Part shown: in pieces, positions 9,397 to 22,065 of the stretch | Layout: the number at the start of each line of letters is the position of its first letter | Position numbering within the stretch: position 1 is the stretch's first letter | The notes under the pieces: generated by a model | The model's input: only the letters and a program-made list of their open reading frames with translations | What the model was told of the DNA's origin: nothing | Databases searched by the model: none | Program-made: the position numbers and the translations under genes | DNA from: Serinus canaria | Lineage: Eukaryota; Chordata; Aves; Passeriformes; Fringillidae | Direction of reading: 5' to 3' | Assembly (NCBI RefSeq): GCF_022539315.1 | Contig: NC_066316.1 | Location: forward strand, 100,992,179-101,056,178 | DNA length: 64,000 nucleotides

Positions 9397-12300
9397 AAGT
9401 GAAGAGATGCAGTGGTGCAGCCTGATAGCTGAGCAATTGTCAGTAAAAATTAACTAGAAAAACAGGTAAATATATCGCTATACTGTGGAAAGTAATCTGA
9501 GGATTTTCCTCCTTCATTGAAAGCAAAGGTGCTATTGCTGTGTTCCCTTATTTTACATTGGCTTGCCTTTACATGGATTATGTAGTACAAAATGAGAATT
9601 TCCTGACAGGAATAACTTAATAGAAATGGCAGAAAGTGGAAAGCGGATGGAAAGAATAAGGGCTTTTCCCACAAGCATTTGTAGAAACATGAATTTATAA
9701 GGTAAATAGTCTGCAAGGGCTAAATTATGATCAAATGCAGGGAAACTAGATGTACTTTGTGCTTCTGATATGCACTGAAAAGAAAATAAGCCTTGGTTTT
9801 TGCCTAAAACATATAAAATATGTTCTGTTCTCTTTTCCACGCCCTCACTTCCAGCCAGACATGTCTTTTTAGATGATTCTGAAAAAGGGAAATAATTTAA
9901 CATGGCATAAAACTCTGGAGAGATGATTTCAAAGGGGTCAGTAATAAATAATGCATAGTATCAATAGCTGTTACTTTAAAAATGATTCACTGATTTTAAC
10001 TGGAATATACATCTAAACTCATGATGTTGTCTAGCCTATCCAGTTCCTGTCTCCTTCTCGTTCAAGTTTCACATATTCTGGGAACTATAGCATAGCATAT
10101 TAAGATTGTGTAGCTATGTTTATGAAAAATCTTCTGACATCTTATAAATAAAGTCCCAAATCCCATATGTAAGCCAGCAAACATCTTCTGATGTTCAAAA
10201 ACTTAAGTGATTTTCTAAATATATCATAAATTAACTTCTCCCTGCAGTTTGCTGGGAGGTACATCAGTGTGATGTGTGCCTTGAGAAAGGCTGCTCACAT
10301 GGCAGTAATAATAGATATAATATTGGTTCCCCTGATATGTCCAGAAGGAGGTTTGCCAGGATTGTCCTGCATTAATGGCACTGTAGACATCTCTACACTG
10401 TAATAAATCAGTGATCAGCAAAGAGGTAAATCATATGTGGGAAATCCTCAGGCCACAGAGATTTAGCTAAACAGACAAAAATGTGTGTAAGATGTATGTA
10501 TGCAAATCACACAACCTCTAAGGAAGCAGTGCTTTCAGTATTGATGAGTAAGTCATTTGTTAGTTGGTGTAGTGTAACAATTGTTTAAGAAAAGGGATTA
10601 TTCCTAGTAACAGTGACTCAATAATGCCAAACTGAAATCAGGCCTAGCAAGTCTGGTTTTTGTTAGTAAAACTATTATTAATCTACTGTTATGATTTCTG
10701 ATTTCTTCTTAAGCATTCAATCTCAATGTGTGCCCTTGTTACAAGTTTATTTTAACTTCACATGGGCTCTCTTCTATCTGACAGTCTTTACACTGTGGTT
10801 TTCAGAAGGGAGCATGGCCAATCACCTTTCTACCACCAGTTTGTACACATCTTTGAAATTAATATCTCCCCCACAAAAAAAAAAAAACACAAAATGAAGT
10901 ATCTGTTTCTATCAGAAGATTGATACTGCATGGGACTCAAATGATGCCTGTGCCAAGGCTGGACCTTGAACAAAATTCCTTTTGGATCATGCAGAAGGCA
11001 TACCTGTAGGATGGGCTGTGTAGGTGGGAGACAGTCCTGTTACTGGGAGAACACAACAGTTACCCCTCAGGAGAGGAGTGACAGCTGTAATAAATCTGAG
11101 ATCAGGATGTATCCCTGAGAGACACCATGTAGTGGTGGAGAAGTGGAGCTCAGTGGAGCTCAGCAGGCATTTTTGCAAGTCAGTAAAATGCTGAAGAATA
11201 GGAATATGAAGGCTAAGGTCTTTAGAGGCTTTAGTCTTGTGGCATGAGCAGAACTGTAGCAGGAGAAATTTATATTCAGTTCCTGTTCCATTTGTGGGCA
11301 GCATTATTTGGCTGAAAGAAAGCTCTCAAACTTACATTATGCATTGCTCTCCAGCTATCAATAGAAATGGGACAACTTAATGCTGTGAGACTTTCTAAAA
11401 CTAAATTTATTACTGAAATGTTCTGTTTTCAGATGTGGCAGCTATAGGATCATGTAAATACCTTATATTATAGAGGAGAAAATATAAGAATAAACTATAA
11501 AATTTACCACTTTTAGTTCCCTGCTTCTCAAAGCATGAGCGATGAACCTATCAAATGAACAAATGCCTCTTTCATTTGTCTTCTTTTTGAAGTGGAAAAT
11601 GAAATCTCAGTCACAAAATATTCTGAAAGTGGTTTATTTTTTCCCTAATTGATTTAAAGCACTCACTTTCTAAATCTGAAAAGTTGCAAACAACAGCCAC
11701 ACTCTGATTTTCTTGAAAGAATTCTGCACCATATGTAAGCTGTTAGGCATCTGTTTTGTCCTTGTGTACATGTCAAATCATACTCCAGTTCAGTCCTGAT
11801 TGTCCTATTGTGGATCAAAGCCATGCTTTGCAAAATCACACCATGCTGAAGCTATGCTCACTTACAGCCTCACTGCTAATGCCACCAAAATAAATTTTAT
11901 CAACTTCCCTGCTTCAGCAAACAGCTGACATTTCTTTTGGCTAAATGAACCACAAAACTCCTGATCTGACGTCAGTCTGACAACGGCTTTGCATCAGATG
12001 AAAATGTTTGTGGCTCAAGTGGGTGCTGTGCACCAAACCACATGTACCACTGCTCTTCTGAATGGCAGCAGAAGCTTTCACAGTGTCAATACTTTTCTAG
12101 GGCTTTTTATTCACACAAAAAATTGGAGCTAGGCACTTTTGATTTTGAAATAAATGGAGTTTTAAAATGTCAGTGTCTAACATGCTGCATATTTGGTGTG
12201 CTGGACCCAGAGGGGCTTTTTTGTGGAAATAAGAATATTCTGATTAAACCTTCTGATTACACTTTTGTGATAAATTTATTTACCAAGAGCTTTCATGGCT

Positions 12301-14377
12301 ATCTGTAATTAAATACATAGAAGTGAATTATTTAATTTTCATTTTCTTTCCTTAATGAAATATCAGTTGTGATTTTTGCCTTGTTTGGACTATTTTTCTT
12401 CCATGAAAACAGTAGAATATTTCTATTCTGCTAAACCACCAAGCAAGCTTTCATTTCAAAAAAGATCATTTTATCATCTGCCATCCTTGAGGTAGCAAAA
12501 ATGTAAAGGGTTTTTCTTAGAAATGGAGAGTACATGCCTCTGCCTGAAAACTATGACTTTTAAAAAAATTTTAAAATAAATTTGTAATTTTTATTAATTA
12601 TTGAATTCTTATACAGGTCAAAGGAATTCTAGAAGAAAAGAAAAGGAACATTATTTTAACTGGAAGGTCAATGTCTAAGTATGCTTGAAAGAACATTTCA
12701 AAGTTATTGAGTTTCCTGTGTCTGACTTAAGGTCCAACTTAGTTGCGATTCCATCAGAGCTTTCTTTGCACTCCTTGTTGATCACCAAGTTTGATGCACT
12801 GGTCAAACTTCAATTTCCTCTGTCAGCATTGCAGTTACACTGCACAATGAGCTCTTCATGAGGTTGCACAACATAATTTCCATATCATGGGACCCAACAC
12901 TCTCTAATGTTTTGTTGCTCCTACTGTTTCATCCACTGCAGCTACACAGCATTTCCCACAAATTTACTCAGATGTCATCATAAATTTCTTAGTCATGATT
13001 GCTTTCATCTGAATAATGGGCCTTGTTATAGCTCTTTTTAAGCAATATTGAACTATCAGGAATATATATTGCCCACCAGGAAACTACCTAAACAATGTTG
13101 CAACCAACATCCCTACAGGACATTTATCTGTTCTCAATAAGAAACAGGAGCAATAGTTCTACTATACAAGTTCTGCAGATTAAATTGATATATACATTTG
13201 TGTCAAGACCTTCCTCTTTTCTGAAAACTTAGGAAATCATCAACAGTCTTTTTCATATGCAATCCTGACAAAGCTCAGATTAGTTTAAGGTCTTTTTCTG
13301 GTCTGGGCATCTATATCTATTAGAAAGTTTCATCTGTGCATTTGGCCAAAAGTAATCTGCAGCTTAAAAATGTAGAACAATTAAAAAAATAGTGTGTGGC
13401 CACCACTAGCCTTAGGATGTTGAAAATCATAAAACTAGACTAAACCATGAGGTCACAGAGGTATTTCTCTATAGGTATTGGCAGTAAGAAGGAGCTGTCT
13501 TATGGTTTTGTAGCAAGGATTACAGATAAAACATCCATAACCTGACAGGCTTGTTTCAGGAATGATAGCTGTCCACTTTTTAATGTTTCATTTAATTTAA
13601 TTTTAGTGCCTTTTTAAATAGTCCTTTGCCACTGCTTCCTTGGTAGAAATGGAGAACAGAAAATGGGTGTGGCAGACATAAACATTTCTCTGCCCTCTAA
13701 GCTGCATTGCATGGGACCCTCAATCATATATGACTTCGTATCTAGGGGCATTCTGAATTTCAGAGCCTTTGAGGGGTTAAGGGTTGCAGTTCAAAAGGCA
13801 ACTGTGGGGCTTTTTACTGAGCATTGCCTTCCTGTCTAGATATAAAATGTTGTGTTTAATAGTTCTGCTTCCCACTCTTTGGAAAATTCTCATATTAGTT
13901 TTTAATTATTATTTTTCACGTTATTCAAGCAAAAATTACCTCAGGTTTTCAGAGAATGAAGCAAATACCCAAACACACCATATGTGTGCTTGGCTACCAA
14001 TTGATGACATAGCTGTATAATGGCATAGCTGCATAAACAGTACAGAGGGAGGAGGTCAGTCTGAGAACAAAAAAATTATCTAAAGGCTACGATCTTGTTT
14101 ATGAACAGATTGATTCATGTAAATTCACTCAAAGTTGAGAATTGTTTAAGGATTCTGTTATGCAAACAAATCTGCTATACACATTGTTTGCAAGATATCA
14201 GAGTAAGTACTGAATCTCCATCCTACATGGCTGGCTATATAAAGCATGGCTTTGAGATCATTGGTTAGTAGATTTAGGCTGCAGAAAGTAGTTTTATTTG
14301 AATATCAAGAGACTTTATGATTTTACTACAAAGAAAAATTTTATATATAAACAAATCACTTCAGCAAGCCCTAAATA
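9397..14377. other. Unique AT-rich intergenic DNA, no gene recognised
   Basis: No dispersed repeat or gene is recognised. Small items only: an A run at 10875-10887 and a 10-bp tandem duplication AGTGGAGCTC (11142-11151 and 11152-11161). Frames up to 116 codons (9553-9903, minus) look random. Confidence 0.5.
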
Positions 14378-14395
14378 TTCATTAATATTAATGAA
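14378..14395. repeat. Perfect 18-bp AT palindrome
   Basis: TTCATTAAT followed immediately by ATTAATGAA, a perfect palindrome without spacer. It contains back-to-back ATTAAT cores of the kind bound by homeodomain dimers, but such AT-rich sites also arise by chance. Confidence 0.75.
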
Positions 14396-15879
14396 CAATA
14401 TTCATATTAAACATAGATTTCTTGCTTTAATGTTGCATTTTAAATGTAATTGAAATGTAGTTCTATGGGATACCGATAATGTTCTATTTTTATTTAATGA
14501 GGATTCCATATATCTACCATCAGTGTAGTATTTACCTGTCTTACTGAATAGATTTTACATGTTCTTAGAATTTGCAGTATACTGCATGCATATACATCAT
14601 GCCTGCTTTTGGTCCTGTCATTTTTTTGGGTCTCATAATTTTATATGGTTAGCAACAAGTCATGACAAGATTCAGTTACAAGAAGAAAATTCCCCGGCTG
14701 AAATCTTGACCTGTTGGGCAAAAGAAATATATGCAGAAGTTGCAATTAAGGACAAGATTTATAGGTCTAGGACAGCTGTTGAATGTTAAAATTTAAGCCT
14801 CAATTGCTCATTCATGTGGTAAGAAGTGAACACAGATAATTCCAATATTGTCTAAATCTGTATAAAATACTTATGGCACTGCTTGAGTAGCTGCTTAGCA
14901 TTTGCTGCTGAAATCAAGACCATTTATAGCAGTGTCCAAAGGATTTACTCCATCCAAAGTGGGTGAAGTAGGTGCCCAGAATTCCATCTATGTACATAGC
15001 AATTCCCTGTTCCACTGGCAAAATAACCCAGTTGGTTCATGGAAAATGTCATGCAAGTAGAAGTGTACAAATGCACTGAAAGGTGAAGGGCATCACAGAC
15101 TAAATTATTATAAATACCTGCTGCTGTGTCTTACAGATAAACCGTGCTGTGCCAGGCTGACTGGCAGCGCTTTTATTTTGTAGTGACTGTATTTAATTTT
15201 ATGTAAGAGAAGACAGCAGCAACAGATATTCACTCAGGGAATGACTGGGCAGATAGTGAAGGCTACAGAGCATTAGCAATGCTAAGAAGTCTCAAACAGT
15301 CCTTAGAGGAATGGGAGTTTCATAACAAAGTCTGACTGTGTCTCAAATATCATGCTGACGTTTGTCAGCAATGAATTTCCCACACTGTGGGAGTTTTAAA
15401 GAATGACTTATTGGCTTATTGGCCTACTCAACCCATGCATGCAAATCCAAAGAGACAGATTCACTACATTTTTGCATGTCCTTAATATTCCAAAGCCTTA
15501 GTATTCAAGTATTGCTCACATGTTGGTGAGCATACAAATGCGAGAGTGTGGGGAAGAACTGGGAGCACAATCAAAACAAAAATTACAAGACAGGTCATTG
15601 TAGTCAAGTGTGTTATGAGGCAGCACAGAATAAATAAGTCATTCAGAGCAAAGTGTCTCATTCTGGAAATTAGGACATATTAAAGGATCAAGCATGATTT
15701 TGTAGTTGTGAGTTACTTGACTGAGATTTTCATTCTGTAATTTTAAAGCAGTGTCAGAAAGAGCAGCTAAAGCTGCTTGCTTTGCCACACTTAATCTTGA
15801 ATTGGCAAGTAATTTTAGTGTTGGAATGTCCTTCAAATATTTCTCTTTCCTTTATGAAAAATACCATTCCCTGTTCAGG
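14396..15879. other. Unique intergenic DNA, no gene recognised
   Basis: No gene, RNA or dispersed repeat seen. The stretch is AT-rich and leads into the GC-richer patch that follows. Confidence 0.5.
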
Positions 15880-16120
15880 GTGGATTATCCTGGCCTAGTG
15901 ACCTGTCCTCTGGAGTATCATCCCAGGATGTCATCGTGCACAGCCCTCAGCTCCCAGCAGCACTGCAGCCCCGTGGAGCGCACGCCGAGTTCAGGGACCA
16001 TCAGCTATCGAAGATTATTGATCTCAGGGACAACTCAGAGCTGCCAGGCAGCTGTCACAGGGCTGGGCTCTCTTCAGCCCACTCAGCCTTTCCCTCCCCC
16101 AGAGCAGTTCTTTAGGCTTC
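15880..16120. other. Local GC/CpG-richer patch
   Basis: GC content and CpG number rise above the surroundings, for instance CCCCGTGGAGCGCACGCCGA around 15970-15990. A 141-codon plus-strand frame (15751-16176, the longest of the window) covers the patch, but its translation has no motif that I recognise. A pyrimidine tract ending in CAG (near 16090-16101) could act as a splice acceptor. This may be an exon, a CpG-rich regulatory element or simply chance. Confidence 0.35.
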
Positions 16121-17609
16121 TGGTTAAAAATGCCCACACATGGAAGACAACACCCTTGGTCAATAGGGATTATTAAAGCTTTCTCGGGACAGCTGAATGA
16201 AGCCCAGGTTTTTTTGATTTGGACTGTATTAAATTTTTCTATCAAAATACACTTTTCATTGAAAGTGATCTATTTTCTAATAATACTTTAGTACACTAAA
16301 TGAAAATTTAAACCCACTTCACTACATAGATGAATATGTAGTAATTTTTTCATTGTTTCCCACTTTTTTTACTTTGTCCCATCCTTTCCAAGTTTTTCCA
16401 GATTAAAAGGTACATAATGTGAAAGGCATGAGTAAAAATTAAAATGGAAAGAGCCAAACCAAAAAATCTACAGATAAGTACTTCTTACATAAAACACTTC
16501 AAAATTCTTTCAGTGATCTGAATGAAAGGAAAAGAGGCTTTGTAAAACACAGTATCTATATTTCCACATGTAACATTTTACATTTGAAATATTTTTTTAT
16601 CTGTTTGGAGAAGCCATGAAATTTTGGAAAAGAACTGTACAAATACTTGAAAATTACATCCCTGATGAAGTTAGTCTTCAAGGCAGCCAAGCATTTGTCA
16701 TCTATGTGTAGGTCTGTTACACAAAAATAAAAGTACTCACTGGGGGAATTCAGGTGGACTTATTTTTACTTTTTTCAGGCAAGTTTGCTGCTACTTGGGT
16801 GTTAAGTATTATCAGAGTTCTACAAACTTTCAAATGAGTGTAGGAAGCACACACTGAAGGGCTTCCAGGGCAGAGGGGGAGCATCAGGGAAAGACGAACA
16901 GGTCACAGACAGCTTGAAAGATGAAAGAAAGATAGCAACATGTGTATGGCTCTCCTGGATACTTCCAAACTGATAAAGAACAAAGCAAAACATAAATCAG
17001 TGACAATCAGGTTCACAGGTTTCACTGTCCACTCCTAGAACCGGGATTCTCAAGGATGGACACGTCTCAATATTTGTGTTGCCAGTGCACAGAAATCCCC
17101 TGCTGTTTGGTAATGCTGCTTTGCTGCTGATGCCAGCACCATTTTTCTTCATTTGAGGTACTGGGGGTTAATACTAGGTGAGATTTTTCAGCCTATTTAA
17201 CCATGTGTTGTGAGGTTGGTTGACCTTTGACTGCTAAGTGCTGACAGGGTCCTGTGAACCCTAGAAATGATAGCAGGATCTACTGGCGAGGTGCAAGCAG
17301 ATAAAGAACAAAGTAGCACTAAAATCAGCAGAAGCCAATTAGGGCACTCCCACTTCAAAAAATTTGCAAGGAGGAGAGGAAAAGACGTGAGCCATGATTA
17401 TTATGCACATTGGAAATCTGTCACAGTCATAAATTTGAAATAAATTGCTACAGGAACTGGGCAACTTGTTAGTAAATGCTCCAGACCTGGGGACTGGCAA
17501 AACTGTATATCAGAGTAATTGTTTTATCAGGGTAAATACAAAGACCTGTTCTTGCCACATCTGCATTATATTTTGGCATTCCATTTCTAGTGCAAGAAAG
17601 TTTCTCCTG
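16121..17609. other. Unique intergenic DNA, no gene recognised
   Basis: AT-rich unique sequence. No repeat family, RNA gene or exon could be supported. Confidence 0.5.
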
Positions 17610-17642
17610 TTTTTGTTTTTTTTTTTTTTTCTTTTTTTTTTT
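17610..17642. repeat. Poly-T tract
   Basis: About 33 bases of T broken by one G and one C. It may be a decayed poly-A tail on the minus strand, but no retrocopy is recognisable next to it. Confidence 0.85.
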
Positions 17643-20600
17643 GTAAAATAGGATACTGGGAAGAACTCCAAATAAATAGCACAGAAAAAATGGGAGAAAT
17701 CTTGCATTGACTTATCTTTCTTCCAATTTGAACAGGAGTTCTATACTAGTAATGAGGACAAAGAAATCCTGGGAGACAGCCTTGAGCCTGAGAAATGGCT
17801 GCAGGATTCTTGAGCTGCTACAAAAGTTTGTGTGCAGAATTAATGATTAAGTTTCAGGTATCTGGGCACCCTGCAGATTCATTAATTTAAAGAAACTGTA
17901 ATCAGTTACTATTACATAGCTGTTTCTTGATCCCCCACACTAGAGATAAAATCATTACATAGAAAAATAGTTATTTCTGTCATTTTATAGATGGCAAAAC
18001 CAAATATGGGAATGCTTTGATGCATTGATAAGAGTCACCAAGAGTATAACCCAAGGCAATCAATAAAAATGCCAACACACTGCTAAAAGTCAGTGTAAGC
18101 CTGAAGAAGGGGCAAGAAGAAACAATATGTTGAAAACTGCCCTTTTCTTAGTGCAGGGAAGATTTAATTTCTTCTAAAACTCTGACAGGGTCACAATGAC
18201 TGACTCAGGATCTTAAGACACAATTTTCAAAGCATCTGGATGACATGAAGGAGCATATTACTCTCAACACCCAATGAAACACTGTTATTCTATTACCTTG
18301 TTCCTGTGGAAAATGCTGTTTTCTCTCAAGGCTGTTCCTTGTTGGGTCACTCACCTGACTGATCTCCAGAAAAGAAAAATACAAAAATGTTCGGGCAACT
18401 CAGGGTCACTGTTTCCAAAGCAAATTGTTTGTTCTTGCCTGATGCTGTCTTCTGTTTTGGATTTTGCCTGGAATAAATAATTAGGACTTCTGAATACAGC
18501 TATTTCATGTATTGGTTCTAAGAACTCCATATATAAAATATAAAATTCTTGTGAACAAAAGGTGAATGTATTTTTCTTGACAGAACAAATCTAAAGGTAA
18601 TGGGGACATTTTCTGATTGTGCAGTCACACAGGTATGTGTATTCCACTTCTTTTGAGAAGCTGAATGACACCTATTTTTTTCAAATTTTCTTCTTCTTAC
18701 CTTTTTTTCATATATTGTTCAACTGTGCTGCATCTGAAATGTGTGGTATCTACAGGGAAGACTTATTCATTCACCAGATTTTGAAAGTAGAGGACCCAGC
18801 CCCAAAACATCAGAAACTGTGTATAATTAATACAAGCAATAATTTTCATGACTATATTCTGTGCATTTTTGTGATATTTTTATTACTAGTTTAGGAGTAA
18901 TTGGAAAAATATATAGGGGATATATATATTTTTCTACAAGTGGTTTTGGTAGTGGATGTGTTTTTGTTCTACAGACTGAGACAAGTAACCTGAGAGAAGC
19001 TGAGTTAGTTCATTGATCAAAATATTAATTTCTGAAAAGTCCCTAATATCATAAAATTGTACAAGGGGGAAGAGTATGTAAATAAGACAAGCACTTTCTG
19101 TTGTCTCATTCTGTGTATAAAGATTTTTATTAACAGAATAAAAAAGTTAGGATATGCAAGATACTGAAGCAACACTAAGAATCTGGTTATTTTCCTGTCT
19201 TCCATAACTTTCTGCCTCTGCTGAATTATGGCATGTTGTGTTTCCCACCACCTGTCAACAGCTATTGAATGTGCCATCCAAATGTTGATTCATCAATGTT
19301 TTCAGTAATACTGCTGCTGCAAGACAGAAGAAGGGTTGTTAAGAAAGTCGGTTGTTGGAAATAAAAGCAGACTAGTTGAATGAAACTTTTTTGTTTTAAT
19401 TATACTCTAAGTCTTCCTTTCCTTCACTGAAAAAAATTAACCTGCTTCTGGGCTGAAGTTGCAAACACAAGCATGAAATTCAAACTTTTATTTGAAAACT
19501 ATCAATGAAACACCTAACATAAAGTTTCAAATTTCTAGAGTAAGCCATTTCATATTGATTTCTTTTTAGCAGGGAAATGTTATGTGATGGGAAGTTAGTA
19601 ACACATTTGATGTGTTAGTTTCCATTGTAACACCTAGTAGGGGCTTCACTGATGGGCTGGAAGGCACTGGTTACTAGCTCAGTACTCCACACTGAGCATG
19701 GCAAGAAGCAGCTTGTGGTAAAGGAGATAGAGTAAGTTCAAAGATTATGGGAGCAGCCAGAAGAAATCAGCTGTGTCCTATAAAGTCAGAAAGCCAAGTG
19801 TGAATGTGAGTGTTCCTCTCTGATGGACAGTTTGTTAGAGCCTCTCAGGGATCAAACACATTTCAGTGTTTTCCATGCACTGGTGTAGTTTCTCATCTCC
19901 TTTGTCAGGAGTATCACAAGGACATGCCTTACACAGCTCACAACAGGGATCAGAATCCAAAGTGAGGCTCTGGGACATATGGGTGCTGTCTAATTTATAC
20001 ACAAACCACAAATACATCATCACTGCACAGGATGCCACCCTTGCTGCTCACACTTACTCCTCCATGTGAGTTGTGACTCCCCTACAACACTTTGAGCAAG
20101 GGCAATAACATCCACCTCTTTCCATTTCCTTGCACTCCCATATCTACTCTTCCTCTTGTGATCATTTTCAGGGTCAACTGTGTTATTTGTGCACAGCTCA
20201 AAATGTCACTTTGTCACTGAAGCTGCTCCATAGCCCCTGGGGTGCTGCTCAGGCTGTGTCCAAATGCTTTGGATTTGGCATTAAAGGGAGAAATCCTGTC
20301 TGGCTCTTTTTGGTCACAACAGCACTCCCAGCCAGCAGCTGACTCAGTGCCTTCACTTCCAGGCTGTGAAGAGGAGTCACTTACCCTGATTCCAAAAGCA
20401 CTATTTAATAGTTTAGGTCGTGAGTACAGATCTTATCAAAACCCTGACTCTTCTCAACTCCTCTGCTCTTAAAAATACCATTCTTCTCTCAGAAACAAAA
20501 ATTAAATAGCTATTGTTTTAACATTTCCCCATAAAATGCCTTTTTTCACTAATGAAGAAAGATTTTCCAATTTTAGGCTACTATGATTCCCATTGGGTGA

Positions 20601-20643
20601 GCTGACAATATTTACAAAAATCCTTTACTCAAATGTGGTGTTG
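17643..20643. other. Unique AT-rich intergenic DNA, no gene recognised
   Basis: No gene or repeat family recognised. An alternating TA run occurs at about 18921-18931. Overlapping short frames at 19835-20472 sit in slightly GC-richer sequence and carry no recognisable motif. Confidence 0.5.
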
Positions 20644-20690
20644 TTCTTATCTAAAGTTATTCTCTAAAGAGAAATAGCTTTAGATAAGAA
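20644..20690. repeat. 47-base hairpin, 13-bp outer and 6-bp inner stem
   Basis: TTCTTATCTAAAG (20644-20656) and CTTTAGATAAGAA (20678-20690) are exact reverse complements. Within them TTCTCT (20660-20665) pairs with AGAGAA (20668-20673). The left spacer has 3 bases and the right spacer 4. An A run follows directly at 20689-20697. Function unknown. Confidence 0.83.
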
Positions 20691-21790
20691 AAAAAAGGTA
20701 TGCATTATTATAAAAATTCTATTTTACACATGAATTTTATTCAGATCACACAGATAAATGTTTAATATCTTCATTCCTTATTCATGCAAAGTAAGGCAGG
20801 TAAAAAATCCTTGGAAATACATGCATTACACTTGGAAATTTAGCTACTCTCTGTGTAATGAAACTGGTTCTCCACATTAAAAATACACCTCAGTACAGTG
20901 CTTGAGGGCTTAGTGGAGTGTCTGGTGTGATCCCTATGTGTTGCCAGGTAAATGAATGCAGATTTTTTTTAAATGTTATTAAAAATTGTTTTGTTTATAC
21001 CTCATTAATATTTCATTAGTGATGTAAATTTCTGATGATCTGTTTCGGTTCACCTGAGTTGTGAAACATTTAGTGAAAAACAAACTGGCACATGTCTGGA
21101 TTAAAAAAAGACCCCAAAACTCTAAAGGGATTTTTCTGGTTTACCAAAACACTTTCTTTAGAGAGGTAAGAAGAAATACACAATTCTGTGACTGATATAA
21201 ATGTTATGATGCTTTCATTCCAGTGTAAGTATAACTCAGCTCGGTTGCTTTTACAGTAATATTCTATTCTTGAAATACATAGATGGAAAAAAAAACCCAT
21301 AATTTGTTTGAATTGATCTCAATAATAAAGGCAAACCAAATAAATTTCAGGTTTAAAGGAGTTTGAAATTTGGCATATTTTCATTGTGATAATCATGCAT
21401 TTTATTATATTAATGCTAAAGGCCCTTGTTGAAAAATGTATTTCATTACTTTGAGCCAGTGACTGAGTTACTGAGCATTCAGATACAACCACAGGAAATT
21501 GGCATGTGTATCCTACACAGAAATGGGAGGAGACAGAAAAGGCCATTCAGAAAATTATACATATATGTGCATTTATGCAGGGCATTATGATTACTTCCCT
21601 TGGCACAGAGATACCCAAATAAATCAAAAAACTTGTTTAAAGAATAATAATGAAAATTTTTGATTCTACTTCACTGTGTGAGGATGATGGAGAGAATATA
21701 TCTTCTTTTATTTTCCTCAAATTTCTATTAATAAATCATCTGTGTGATTTATTTAATATAATTTGTACAGCAGCAATAATGTAATACAAT
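20691..21790. other. Unique AT-rich intergenic DNA, no gene recognised
   Basis: No gene, RNA or dispersed repeat recognised up to the CR1 that follows. Confidence 0.5.
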
Positions 21791-22065
21791 TATAGAATGG
21801 TTTTGGTTAGAAGGGATCTCAAAGATCATTTAGTTTCAATTCTCTCACAATGGACAGGGATGCTACCCAGTTCACCAAGTTGCTCAGGGCCCCATCCAAC
21901 CACGAACACTTCCAGAGATGGGGCATCCACACCCTCCCTGAGAAGCCTGTTCCAGTGCCTCACCACCCTCTGAGTAAAGAATTTCCTCCTAACATGTCTT
22001 CACATTCTCAAGTTTTTCCAGTTCTCCCCAGATATCATTCCTTCCTCCTGTTGAGTCAAGGAACC
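21791..22065 (-). mobile_element. CR1 LINE fragment, 5'-truncated
   Basis: Reverse complement of a CR1 3' end. On the plus strand it starts with TATAGAATGG and runs through the blocks GGTTAGAAGGGATCTCAAAG, GGACAGGGATGC, GTTGCTCAGGGCCCCATCCA, ACTTCCAGAGATGGGGCATC, TTCCAGTGCCTCACCACCCT and AAAGAATTTCCTCCTAACAT. Similarity fades near 22065 in a CATTCCTTCCTCCTGTTG stretch that corresponds to the CCATTCCCCCTTGTCCT-like region of the family. There is no coding part. Its wording differs from the CR1 at 3.6-4.5 kb, so it belongs to a different subfamily. It has only one degenerate octamer at its 3' end and no visible target duplication, as is usual for CR1. Confidence 0.92.

Noticed and set aside
15751..16176. 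Longest open frame (141 codons) as a protein-coding gene
   Set aside because: No recognisable domain, no clear splice partners, and a length within chance for 64 kb of AT-rich sequence in six frames. Kept only as a GC-rich patch.
17445..17651. Hydrophobic C-terminus in a 68-codon frame as a membrane segment
   Set aside because: The Phe/Leu run is the translation of the poly-T tract.
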